From the NCBI GenBank assembly GCA_027487775.1, contig JAIYCY010000007.1:62001-126000 (forward strand): DNA of 64,000 bases, written 5' to 3'. Below, one piece after another: positions 44,967 to 54,087 of this stretch (position 1 is the first letter of the stretch; every line of letters begins with the position of its first letter). This DNA is from Planctomycetaceae bacterium (GTDB lineage: Bacteria > Planctomycetota > Phycisphaerae > Tepidisphaerales > Tepidisphaeraceae). Position numbers and translations under genes: made by a program. The notes under the pieces are model-generated. The model saw nothing but the letters and a program-made list of their open reading frames with translations, had not been told where the DNA came from and did no database searches.

Positions 44967-46382
44967 TCAGACCAGAAGCCCCTTGGAGACAGGTCTGCCC
45001 GTGTGCGCGCGGGCGATGTCGTCGATTTGCGTGACGTAGCGATCGATGTCGAACTTTCGTTCGAGGCCCTTGTCGTTCATGTAACGAATCTGGCCGAAGA
45101 TGGGGCGCTCGATCCAGGGCCGATCGTGCAGGCCGAAGATCCAACCGACATTGCCGTAGCTGTTGGCGTTCAGCCCGTCGAGGAAATATCGATTGTTGAA
45201 TGCGAGCGTCGTGGCGAAGGCTTCTTCGGGCGACTTGGACCATTCCAGAATCTTCTTGCCCCAATACATCCGCATGTAGTTGTGCATGTAGCCGGTCAGT
45301 ACCATCTCGGCCTGCGCGGCATTCCAGTAGCGGTCGTGCGTGGAGGCGGATTCGAGTTGCGCCCTCGTGTAGAGATGCTCACGCGGATCCGAGGCGTGTT
45401 TGGCAAGGGAGCGCTTCGCCCAATCGGGCAAGCCTTCGTACGCATCGTAGCGCGGGTTGTAGAGGCAATGATTGTGCGAGAGTTCGCGACGCACGATCAG
45501 TTCTTCCACAAAGCTTTCGACATCGGCGGGGTGTTGCTTCACATCGGCGGCTGCGAGTGCGAGCCGGATCGGACTGATGTGCCCGTACTGCAGATAAGGC
45601 GAAAGTCCGCTCGTCTGGCCGGCGTACGGTTCATTGCGACCCTCGGCATAGCCGGGAAGCTTGGACTTTAGAAACGATCCCAGCCGCGCCTCGGCCTCGA
45701 TGGGCCCGCCGCGAAAGATCGGGCTGGCAAGCACCGTGCGGTCGCATCGAATCTGCTTGAGCGTGCCCTCAACATCCAGCGGATCAAAGTCGCTCCTCAG
45801 CTCGGGCAGTCGGCCGAGGATTGCTTCACGTCGCTTGATCGGCGTGAGCGGACAATCGACCAAAAACTCCTTCCAAAGCCGATGAATACGCGGGCGAAGC
45901 GTGCGGGCGGCGACTTCGGGCTTCTGGCTCGGAAGATCGACCGGAACGACCAGATCGGTATCGACTTCAACCACACGCACGGGCGAATGGTCGGCGAGGT
46001 GATCACGCCAACTCCGCAAGTGTCGCAGATAAGCCCGATCGACCACCACGCAGGCAGCCTGCTGTGCCAGCGAGACCGCCAGATCCCTGGGATGACCACG
46101 ACGGGTCACGAAAGTCGCACCGAGGTCCGCAAGGGCACGCGCGACATCCCCAAGCCCCTCGAGCATAAACGTGTAGTGGCGGAGCGTCGCCTCGGGGTAA
46201 TCGTCCATCAAACCAAACAACACCACGAGCGGAAGATCCAGCTGATTCGCCTTTCGGATGCCGGCTTCGAGGGCGTGATTCAGACGCGTGCGCTGGGATT
46301 GCTGCATCCAGTAAAGCACGAACCGTCCGTCCGGACGAACCGGCTTGTCATTGAGGATTCGGACCCGAGCGTCTTGCAACAT
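44967..46382 (-). CDS. Class II CPD photolyase
   Basis: 471 residues. Light-driven repair of cyclobutane pyrimidine dimers. The N-terminal alpha/beta domain starts FVLYWMQQSQRTRLNHAL. Class II signatures are ARTLRPRIHRLWKEFL, SHNHCLYNPRYDAYEGLPDWA, WNAAQAEMVLTGYMHNYMRMYWGKKILEW and DGLNANSYGNVGWIFGLHDRPW. Its start at 46382 has only GAGCA upstream. First gene of a probable two-gene light-repair unit, divergent from the aminotransferase. Confidence 0.93.
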   Translation of the reverse strand: MLQDARVRILNDKPVRPDGRFVLYWMQQSQRTRLNHALEAGIRKANQLDLPLVVLFGLMDDYPEATLRHYTFMLEGLGDVARALADLGATFVTRRGHPRDLAVSLAQQAACVVVDRAYLRHLRSWRDHLADHSPVRVVEVDTDLVVPVDLPSQKPEVAARTLRPRIHRLWKEFLVDCPLTPIKRREAILGRLPELRSDFDPLDVEGTLKQIRCDRTVLASPIFRGGPIEAEARLGSFLKSKLPGYAEGRNEPYAGQTSGLSPYLQYGHISPIRLALAAADVKQHPADVESFVEELIVRRELSHNHCLYNPRYDAYEGLPDWAKRSLAKHASDPREHLYTRAQLESASTHDRYWNAAQAEMVLTGYMHNYMRMYWGKKILEWSKSPEEAFATTLAFNNRYFLDGLNANSYGNVGWIFGLHDRPWIERPIFGQIRYMNDKGLERKFDIDRYVTQIDDIARAHTGRPVSKGLLV

Positions 46383-46553
46383 TGCTCATGATAGGCGGGG
46401 CTGCGTTCTTGGCGTAGAATGTCAGGCCGCGATGAAACGCGGATGGACGCTTCGAATGGCAAACGAACGCTGATCGAGGCGGGTTTGTGACGAATCCTTT
46501 GAACATTGAGTCAGACAAACACTGAGTCGGACATAGACATTGCGGAGCAACAC

Positions 46554-47759
46554 ATGAGATTGGCGGACAGGGTGCAGCAGGTGGCGGACTCGATCACGCT
46601 GGCAGTGAGCGCAAAGGCGCGGGCGATGAAGCAGGCGGGGATCGATGTGGTCGGATTCGGCGCGGGCGAACCGGACTTTGACACCCCACAATTCATCAAA
46701 GATGTCGCCGCCACGTCGCTCGCCCGGGGTGAGACTAAATACACGCCCACCCCCTGCATCCCGGAACTGCGCCGGGCGATCGCTGAAAAATTCAAACGTG
46801 ACAACGGACTGACCTACACGCCCGAGCAAGTCAGCACCGGCGCAGGCGGAAAACAGTGCCTCTACATGGCATTCATGGCCATCCTCAACCCCGGCGACGA
46901 GGTGGTGATTCTCAGTCCGTTCTGGGTCAGCTACCCCGAACAAGTCAAACTCTCAGGCGGCGTTCCCGTCATCGTCCCCGGAGATGAAGCCCGAGGATTT
47001 AAAATCACCCCAGAACAACTCGATCGAGCGATCACCCCGCGAACTCGCGTCGTCGTACTCAACAGCCCGAGCAACCCCAGCGGAATCGCCTACACGCCCG
47101 AGGAACTCAAGGCTCTTTGCGATGTCATCGTCAAACATCCGAACGTGTGGATCTTCAGCGACGAAATCTACGAAAAACTGGTCTACGGCCAATCGCGATT
47201 CGTCAGCGTCGCGGCCTTGTCGACAGAACTCTACGACCGAACGCTGACCTTCAACTGCCACAGCAAAAGCTTTGCCATGACCGGATGGCGGCTCGGATAT
47301 GTCGCCGGGCCGAGACCGGCAATCGACGCGATCAACAAGCTGCAGAGCCAGATGTCGAGCCACGTCACGAGCTTTATCCAGCAAGCAGGCGCAGCCGCGC
47401 TCGCCGACCCACGCGGGAGCGAAAGCGTCGAAGCCATGCGAAAACAATTCGAATTGCGCGGACGACGCATGTGGGAATTGCTCTCGGCGCTACCGAATGT
47501 CACCTGCGTCCCACCGGGCGGAGCGTTTTACTGCTTCCCAAATGTGAGTGCCTATTTCGGAAAAACCGCTCCCAACGGAACGAAAATCACCGACGCGATC
47601 AGCTTCAGCAGTGCGCTACTCGAGACCTCACACGTCGCCGTCGTGCCCGGCAATGACAGCGGCTTTGATACGCATGTGCGGCTCAGCTTTGCCTGCTCGC
47701 TCGAACAGATCGATAAAGGCGTCGGCAGGATCGCAGAGTTCCTCAAGAAACTCAGCTGA
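46554..47759 (+). CDS. Class I aminotransferase (aspartate/prephenate type, subgroup Ib)
   Basis: 401 residues from ATG 46554 with GGAG upstream. A PLP enzyme, with GFGAGEPDFDTP near the start, NSPSNPSGIAYT, DEIYEKLVYG, and the PLP lysine in HSKSFAMTGWRLGY. The pattern is that of Thermus-type aspartate aminotransferase, some of which also use prephenate. The exact substrate cannot be read from the sequence. Confidence 0.92.
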   Translation: MRLADRVQQVADSITLAVSAKARAMKQAGIDVVGFGAGEPDFDTPQFIKDVAATSLARGETKYTPTPCIPELRRAIAEKFKRDNGLTYTPEQVSTGAGGKQCLYMAFMAILNPGDEVVILSPFWVSYPEQVKLSGGVPVIVPGDEARGFKITPEQLDRAITPRTRVVVLNSPSNPSGIAYTPEELKALCDVIVKHPNVWIFSDEIYEKLVYGQSRFVSVAALSTELYDRTLTFNCHSKSFAMTGWRLGYVAGPRPAIDAINKLQSQMSSHVTSFIQQAGAAALADPRGSESVEAMRKQFELRGRRMWELLSALPNVTCVPPGGAFYCFPNVSAYFGKTAPNGTKITDAISFSSALLETSHVAVVPGNDSGFDTHVRLSFACSLEQIDKGVGRIAEFLKKLS

Positions 47760-47838
47760 CACATCGGCGATAGCGATCCTCACCCGTACGACTTAAGATT
47801 TCGAGTTGGGGCAGTGAACAACCGACCGGAGGCAGACC

Positions 47839-48399
47839 ATGCCCGTAGAAGATGTATTGATGGAACTGGAATTGAACGTCGAGGGCACGATCGAACATTT
47901 GCAAAACGAAATGCGCGGCGTGCGAACCGGCCGCGCAAGCCCGGCCCTCGTCGAACACATCAAGGTGGAGTACTACGGCTCACTCACCGACGTGAAGGCA
48001 ATCGCTGCCATCAGCGTCCCAGAAGCAACTCAAATCGTGGTCAAACCGTTCCAGAAATCCGACCTCAAAGCAATCGAAAAGGCTATCGGTGACAGCAAAA
48101 TGGGCCTCACGCCACATTCCGACGGAACACTGCTGCGTATCAACCTACCACCCATGAGCCTCGATCGACGCAAGCAACTGGCCGGACATTGCAAAAAGTA
48201 CGGCGAGGAAGCCAAAATCCAACTCCGAAACCATCGACGCGACGCCAACAAAACTCTCGACAACGAACAAAAAGACGGCTCGCTCACAGAAGACGATCTG
48301 GAACGCGGCCGCGAAGCCGTCGACGAACTGGCCAAAAAACTAGAAGCCAAAATCGAAGAAATCGTGAACAAAAAACAGGCAGAAATCATGGACGTCTGA
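47839..48399 (+). CDS. frr: Ribosome recycling factor
   Basis: 186 residues, the usual length. Releases ribosomes from mRNA after termination, with EF-G. Typical motifs: MRGVRTGRASPALVEHIKVEYYG, LTPHSDGTLLRINLPPMS, and the basic KKYGEEAKIQLRNHRRDAN. ATG 47839 has GGAGG upstream. It is not next to pyrH or tsf here. Confidence 0.96.
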   Translation: MPVEDVLMELELNVEGTIEHLQNEMRGVRTGRASPALVEHIKVEYYGSLTDVKAIAAISVPEATQIVVKPFQKSDLKAIEKAIGDSKMGLTPHSDGTLLRINLPPMSLDRRKQLAGHCKKYGEEAKIQLRNHRRDANKTLDNEQKDGSLTEDDLERGREAVDELAKKLEAKIEEIVNKKQAEIMDV

Positions 48400-48511
48400 C
48401 CAATTCATTTCTTGTTTTGCTTCACCCGCATTTGCCTCGGCTCACTGTCCGCATTTCAATCGTCCTTCATCCGTCACACGTTGTTTTTATAAATCTCTTT
48501 CGGAGAGCAAG

Positions 48512-49831
48512 ATGTCTCAGGGATCAACAAGCGAGGCAGCATCGACTGCCGACTCCTCCTGGTTTGTGCAGGATCGATTCGGACTTTTCATCCACTGGGG
48601 CCTCTACAGCATGGGAGCACGACATGAATGGCTCATGCACAACGAGCAGATTCCGGTCGAGACGTATGAGAATCGTTACTTCAAGCGATTCGATCCCGAT
48701 CTCTACGACCCCAAACTCTGGGCACAGGCGGCCGGTGATGCGGGGATGAAGTACTTCGTCATCACAACCAAACATCACGACGGCTTCTGCCTCTGGGATT
48801 CCGAACACACCGATTACAAAGTCACCCACACGCCACACGGAAAATGCCTCCTCACACCGATGATCCAGGCGTTCCGCGAGCGCGGCATGCGCACAGGACT
48901 CTATCATTCGCTGCTCGACTGGCATCACCCCGATTACGTCATCGACGAATTCCACGGCCCCTATGCACGACTCCCCAAAGAAAAACGCGACGAATTGAAC
49001 CGCGGACGCGATCAAAAACGATACGCCGCCTACCTGCACGCCCAGACACGCGAGCTGCTCACCAAGTTCGGACAAGTTGACGTCCTCTGGTACGACTTCA
49101 GCTTCAAACGCGAAAACAACCTCGGAAAGGGACGCGACGACTGGCAAAGCGAAGAACTCGTCAAACTCATCCGCCAACTCCAACCCAAAGTCATGCTGAC
49201 GGATCGACTGGATCTCAACGATCAACCCATCGACTTCAAAACACCCGAACAGACTCAGCCGCGCGGATGGGTCACCGTCAACGGGCAAAAAGTCGTCTGG
49301 GAAGCCTGCCAAACCCTCTCGGATAGCTGGGGATATCACCGCGGAGAACAAAACTATCGCACGGTCGAACAACTCCTCCAGACGCTCATCGATTGCGTCA
49401 GCAAGGGCGGAAACCTGCTGCTCAACGTCGGACCGACCGCACGCGGCGAGATCGACGAACGCGCGCTCGACCGTCTATCGGGCATCGGGCGATGGATGAA
49501 ACGACACGCACGCAGCATCTACGGTTGCACCGCCGCGCCGGACGATATCCAAACCCCAGAACATTCTCGTCTCACCTACAACCCAACAACCAAACGACTC
49601 TACGTCCATCTGTTCTCCTGGCCTTACAAGTTCATGCACCTCGACGGACTCGCCGGGCGTGTCGAGTATGCCCAGCTACTCAACGACGGCAGCGAAGTCG
49701 GCATGGGCGTGGACAGCTGGCACGCCAGCCACATGCATCAAGGTGCCAATCCGTCCAACACGCTCTCGCTGCGACTGCCACTCACCCGACCCGATGTCGC
49801 CGTCCCCGTGGTCGAACTGTTCCTGAAATGA
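48512..49831 (+). CDS. Alpha-L-fucosidase-like GH29 glycosidase, cytoplasmic
   Basis: 439 residues from ATG 48512 (GGAGA upstream). Start FGLFIHWGLYSMGA, TKHHDGFCLWDSEHTDY and the nucleophile Asp in VDVLWYDFSF match GH29. The acid/base region cannot be assigned by eye. There is no signal peptide, so it probably acts on imported sugar such as fucosides from algal polysaccharide. It stands alone; no fucose-use genes neighbour it. Confidence 0.88.
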   Translation: MSQGSTSEAASTADSSWFVQDRFGLFIHWGLYSMGARHEWLMHNEQIPVETYENRYFKRFDPDLYDPKLWAQAAGDAGMKYFVITTKHHDGFCLWDSEHTDYKVTHTPHGKCLLTPMIQAFRERGMRTGLYHSLLDWHHPDYVIDEFHGPYARLPKEKRDELNRGRDQKRYAAYLHAQTRELLTKFGQVDVLWYDFSFKRENNLGKGRDDWQSEELVKLIRQLQPKVMLTDRLDLNDQPIDFKTPEQTQPRGWVTVNGQKVVWEACQTLSDSWGYHRGEQNYRTVEQLLQTLIDCVSKGGNLLLNVGPTARGEIDERALDRLSGIGRWMKRHARSIYGCTAAPDDIQTPEHSRLTYNPTTKRLYVHLFSWPYKFMHLDGLAGRVEYAQLLNDGSEVGMGVDSWHASHMHQGANPSNTLSLRLPLTRPDVAVPVVELFLK

Positions 49832-49909
49832 TCCCACGCCCGATCGCATCGCCCGGCACATCCCAACGACCCCGAAGCATTCACGACGCTTCTGCCCTAC
49901 AATCCCGCC

Positions 49910-50272
49910 ATGGCACGCAACGTCCTCGGAACTGAACTGATCCCCTGTAGCACCAGCCCGATGACAGGCTGGTTACGCAACGGATGCTGCGACACCGGCC
50001 CAGGCGATGTCGGACTGCATCTGGTCTGCTGCGAAATGACCGACGAATTCCTCACCTTCAGTCGTGAGGCCGGCAACGACCTATCCACGCCAAGGCCCGA
50101 GTATGCTTTCCCCGGACTGCGGGCGGGCGATCGTTGGTGCGTCTGCGTCGGTCGATGGAAAGAAGCACTCGAAGCCGGCCGCGCACCCAAAGTGATCCTG
50201 CAGGCCACACACATCGCATGCCTCGAATTCGTCGATCTCGAAGATCTCGAAGCACACAAACTGAAGCCTTAA
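49910..50272 (+). CDS. DUF2237 protein
   Basis: 120 residues matching the DUF2237 pattern closely: NVLGTELIPCSTSPMTGWLRNGCC, EFLTFSREAGNDLSTPRPEYAFPGL, GDRWCVCVGRWKEALEAG. Cysteines are numerous and conserved, but the function of the family is unknown. No clear ribosome site at the ATG. Confidence 0.9.
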   Translation: MARNVLGTELIPCSTSPMTGWLRNGCCDTGPGDVGLHLVCCEMTDEFLTFSREAGNDLSTPRPEYAFPGLRAGDRWCVCVGRWKEALEAGRAPKVILQATHIACLEFVDLEDLEAHKLKP

Positions 50273-50352
50273 ACTCGATCCATAAAGTCTGAATACCCCA
50301 ATTCGACGAAGACTCAATGTCTGATCGATGCCGGATCGATGTCGGATCGAGT

Positions 50353-52269
50353 TCAACCGACAGCCATCGCGCGGGCGCTCTCCTCCAGACGCTGAACCAA
50401 CTCCGATGCCTCATCGCAACGATCGCCCGTGCTGGATTCCCACGCAAGCTTCTCGCTGCGGGCCAGTGCCCGCTCGATACGGCGACAGGCGCTGATCACC
50501 GTGCTGTGATTCCGCTTGCCAAGCTTGCCCGCGATCTCAGGAAAGCTGAGTCGGCTGTTCTTGCGAACCAAAAACATCGCAACGCTGCGGGCAAGGCTGA
50601 TCGTACGCTGACGACGACCCGACAACAGTTCCTTATGCTCCAGACCGAAATACTGGCAAACCGCCGCGAGAATGTTCTCCGGACGCAGCGGTGCGACCAT
50701 CTGACGATCCAAATCACCCAAGGCCTCCGCCACCGTGTCAAGACCCGGCGCGCGGCCATCAAGCCGACTGAGCGCCTGCACCCGCGTCAATGCTCCTTCA
50801 ATCTCTCGCACATTCTGCGTCACACGCCGGGCGATCCAATCCACCACCTCTTCCGAAAGAATCAGGCGACGACGCGCTGCCATTCGCTTGAGAATCTCAC
50901 ACCGCATCCCGTAGTTGGGCGCGTCGATACGGACGACCATCCCGCTGATGAAACGATTGATCAGACTTTCGGTGAACTCGGTGATGTGCTTCGGATGAGC
51001 ATCCGATGCCATCACCACCTGCCGGCCCGTGGCTTCGATCGCATTGAACGTGTGCAGGAACTCCTCCTGCGTGCTCCGCTTGCCCGCGAGGAAATGCACG
51101 TCGTCAATCACCAACAAATCCAAATCACGCATCCGCCGACGAAAATGATCCACTCGATTCTGCCTGACCGCCGTGATGTATTCGTTCGTGAACTCTTCGC
51201 CCGTCAGATACATCCAACGCTTGGTCGGATGAAGCTCGCTGAATCGCTTGCACAGACCCTGCAAAAGGTGGGATTTACCCAGACCGCACGTCCCGTGAAG
51301 GAACAGCGGGTTGTACTGTCCGCCGGGGAACTCGCAAACGTAATTCACCGTGTTGTGAGCCAGTTGGTTCGGCGTTCCGATCACGTAATCGGACAGATCA
51401 TGACGCAACCTCGCACGCGCCAAATGAATCGACGCAGGCTCGCCCACAATCGGACCGGTGCTTTCGATCGGACCGGGCGAAGCAGAATGCGTCGCGTGAA
51501 CCCGGCCGGCGACGAGGCTCTGCGCCTGCCCGGTGCTGCCAGTGCTGCCTGAGCCATGAACATGTGTGTGACCCTGCACAACCGACGAACCGGTCGTGTG
51601 AGCCGACTGACCATTCGTCTGATGGCCGCTGCCGTGATGACCGTTGCCGGCGTGAGACGCGTGAGACGCGGAAGACGCGTGAGACGCACGACTGCCAGGG
51701 ACGGAGGGCATGCCGAGCGGCGCCTGTCGAGCATTCAAGCCGGCGGGAATGTTGGAAGGCACCGACGACATCGAACCGCGTGCGCGGCTTCCGACATCTC
51801 CACGCGAAGCCGAGTTCCGCCCATCGACACGTCTCGAATCCGGCCGCGCGTCGACATGAACACTCACGCCCAAGAGCGGCTTGGGCGCTGCCACAACCTG
51901 TGCATTCGATGCAACGGTCGTATGCAACGCGTTGAGACCCGCGTGATGATTCGAAAGATGCGCGTCGGCGGGCTGACCGTGCTGGTCACGCGCCTCAAAC
52001 AGTTGCGGTACCACGTTGAATCGGACGGGAAGCGCCGTGCCGAAAACCTCGTGCGTCGCCTCCTGTATCGGCCTGGCGAAATGCGTATCAATCCACTCGC
52101 CTATGAAATCGTTCGGCACGTTGATCTCGAGCGAGTCGTTGCGAATGTCGAACTTGGCGCTTCGTCGGAACCAAACGTCATAACGCTGATTACCGATCTT
52201 CGATAGAAGCACATGATGCAGGCGATCAAGGGAACCGCTACGGGGCTCGTCCAAGGCCAATCGTGTCAC
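50353..52269 (-). CDS. dnaA: Chromosomal replication initiator DnaA with long linker
   Basis: 638 residues from GTG 52269 (AAAGGAG upstream). Domain I is 1-88; domain II is a linker of about 190 residues rich in His, Ser, Gly and Ala (near 190-240), much longer than in Escherichia coli. Domain III has Walker A HGTCGLGKSH and Walker B LLVIDDVHFLAGK. Domain IV DNA-binding helices end in RNHSTVISACRRIE (usual DHTTV). Opens the replication origin. Convergent with the DUF2237 gene. Confidence 0.95.
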   Translation of the reverse strand: MTRLALDEPRSGSLDRLHHVLLSKIGNQRYDVWFRRSAKFDIRNDSLEINVPNDFIGEWIDTHFARPIQEATHEVFGTALPVRFNVVPQLFEARDQHGQPADAHLSNHHAGLNALHTTVASNAQVVAAPKPLLGVSVHVDARPDSRRVDGRNSASRGDVGSRARGSMSSVPSNIPAGLNARQAPLGMPSVPGSRASHASSASHASHAGNGHHGSGHQTNGQSAHTTGSSVVQGHTHVHGSGSTGSTGQAQSLVAGRVHATHSASPGPIESTGPIVGEPASIHLARARLRHDLSDYVIGTPNQLAHNTVNYVCEFPGGQYNPLFLHGTCGLGKSHLLQGLCKRFSELHPTKRWMYLTGEEFTNEYITAVRQNRVDHFRRRMRDLDLLVIDDVHFLAGKRSTQEEFLHTFNAIEATGRQVVMASDAHPKHITEFTESLINRFISGMVVRIDAPNYGMRCEILKRMAARRRLILSEEVVDWIARRVTQNVREIEGALTRVQALSRLDGRAPGLDTVAEALGDLDRQMVAPLRPENILAAVCQYFGLEHKELLSGRRQRTISLARSVAMFLVRKNSRLSFPEIAGKLGKRNHSTVISACRRIERALARSEKLAWESSTGDRCDEASELVQRLEESARAMAVG

Positions 52270-53012
52270 CGGGAACTCCTTTGCTTCATGGGTCAAGACG
52301 CGAACGCCTCGCCCAAGGGTGGCCGAACCGAAGAGCGATCGCTGTGCCCGATCACAATGACCCAGACCCATCGAACGCGCTTCAAGATGTAGACAATCGT
52401 TGGAAACCGACTTGCTCTGGATGCGGCAGGCGATCGGAGGAAAACATTCCGTCGATCAACCGTCACTCGTCCAGCAAGGCGTCTCGACTTCCGTGTCGAG
52501 GATTCCCACCGGTCTCGTTCGAGCCCGACCTGCATCCATTTTCGACCTGACCCGCCCCATAATCGATCCGAGCCTCATGCTCAGACCACACCGGGGAACG
52601 ACACGCCAAAATGAACACAGGAAAATGCGGGCACAAAGCGGCCAGGACTTCCCTGATAACCTCAATCCAAACCGGACGTTGAGCTGTTTTCGGACCACCC
52701 CATTCAGGGGCACTCCTCATCGTCTCCGCGACCGACCGAACTGATGGCGTTGAATCTAAAGTCGTCTGCCTGTACTGGCAAGGCCGTTTGTATCGGATTT
52801 TCGGGTCAAAATGAGTTTATCGTGATGTCATTACGGGACTTGAATGCCCCAAAACCGAATCCTTACACACACCGTCCCCGATCTTATCAGAACTTGCCCA
52901 CAAAGTGCCCCACTGACATTCAGAACGTCCGGATATGCATCTCTGCGATCGCCGCGATACCATGACCGGGTTAGCCCTGATTTCTGCGGTCAGGTCGAAC
53001 GACGGAGCATTC
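52270..53012. other. Long intergenic region between dnaA and comF
   Basis: About 740 bases between divergent genes, holding both promoters. I looked for origin features: TTACACACA at 52863 and TTGCCCACA at 52894 are weak DnaA-box relatives, but there is no cluster and no AT-rich unwinding stretch. Short open frames look random. Confidence 0.4.
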
Positions 53013-53834
53013 GTGAGCCAACGAACACGACTCGCGCGACTGACGGCATGGGCGATGAACTGCCTCGGCGACGTATCGTGGGCGGTCTGGCCGACGTTGT
53101 GTGCCGCCTGCGATGCCACCATCGATCCGGGCACCATCCTCTGCTCCGCCTGCCAAACCAGCATCGCTGATGTCGCGGTCGTCGGTCGATGCGAACGCTG
53201 CACTTCTCCCCTCCCCGACGAAGCCGGACCCTGCGGTCGGTGTCAGGGCGGCGGGATCAGGCCGCTCGGACGCGTCGCATGCCTCGGACATCACAGGGAC
53301 GCACTTCGCGATCTGGTGCACGGACTCAAGTACCGACATCGCTGGGCCATCGCGGATCATGTCGCCAGTCGGCTCGTGCTTCGCAGGGATGTCGTCGCCT
53401 TACTCGATCGCGCGGACGTGATCGTCCCGGTTGCAATGCATCCCTGGCGACAAGTGGTGCGCGGGTTCAATCAGGCAGAATTGCTCTCGCGTTCGCTCGT
53501 GCGGGCAAGATCTCTCGTGGCCGGCATCACATCTGCACGGCCGACGCCACTACCCGTCGTGCGAGCGCTCAGACGCGTCAAATGGACCGCGTCACAAACA
53601 TCCCAGCACAGTCATGCCGCACGCGTGCGAAACGTACGCGACGCGTTCGAACTCATCGACGATCAAGCCGTCACCGGACGATCCGTCCTCCTCGTCGATG
53701 ATGTCATGACCAGCGGATCGACTCTGCGCGCCTGCGCGCGAGCACTTCGACGCGCAAGACCCACGGAAATCAACGCGATCGTCCTCGCGGCGGCAGACCC
53801 TCGACATCACCGCGACGCTGTCCGCAGTCGCTGA
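53013..53834 (+). CDS. ComF-family phosphoribosyltransferase-like protein
   Basis: 273 residues from GTG 53013 (GGAGC upstream); ATG 52962 is possible. A zinc module with CAACD...CSAC...CERC...CGRC starts the protein. The phosphoribosyltransferase fold follows, with YRHRWAIADHVA, VRGFNQAELLS and the PRPP-loop LLVDDVMTSGSTL. ComF proteins are linked to DNA uptake in competent bacteria, but here no other com gene is seen. Confidence 0.9.
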   Translation: MSQRTRLARLTAWAMNCLGDVSWAVWPTLCAACDATIDPGTILCSACQTSIADVAVVGRCERCTSPLPDEAGPCGRCQGGGIRPLGRVACLGHHRDALRDLVHGLKYRHRWAIADHVASRLVLRRDVVALLDRADVIVPVAMHPWRQVVRGFNQAELLSRSLVRARSLVAGITSARPTPLPVVRALRRVKWTASQTSQHSHAARVRNVRDAFELIDDQAVTGRSVLLVDDVMTSGSTLRACARALRRARPTEINAIVLAAADPRHHRDAVRSR

Positions 53835-53916
53835 CAAGAAAACCCAGCCCGACCCACGCGCCTGGACGCGACACTTCTCCACATCCCCCACACCTCGATA
53901 TCCCAAGTTGAATCGA

Positions 53917-53954
53917 GAAAAAACAAACCCGCACGTTGCTACACGCGCGGGCTT
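53917..53954 (-). terminator. Terminator of fusA
   Basis: On the minus strand a nine-pair hairpin (CCCGCGCGT with ACGTGCGGG, one mismatch) is followed by TTTGTTTTTT. It lies about 130 bases beyond the fusA stop and between convergent comF and fusA. Confidence 0.8.
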
Positions 53955-54087
53955 GGGGATTCATGATGGTGCAACGGCTGTCGATCAATGTTGAACCAAC
54001 CGACAATCGAAACATCCGTTTGCGAAGAAGTTGTTCGCGATGCGCTCCGAGGCCAGGATCGCCCGCGAGATTCCTTCGCCCGCGAGA

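Noticed and set aside
52270..53012. oriC next to dnaA
   Set aside because: Only two poor matches to DnaA boxes and no AT-rich unwinding region. A skew plot of the whole chromosome would decide.
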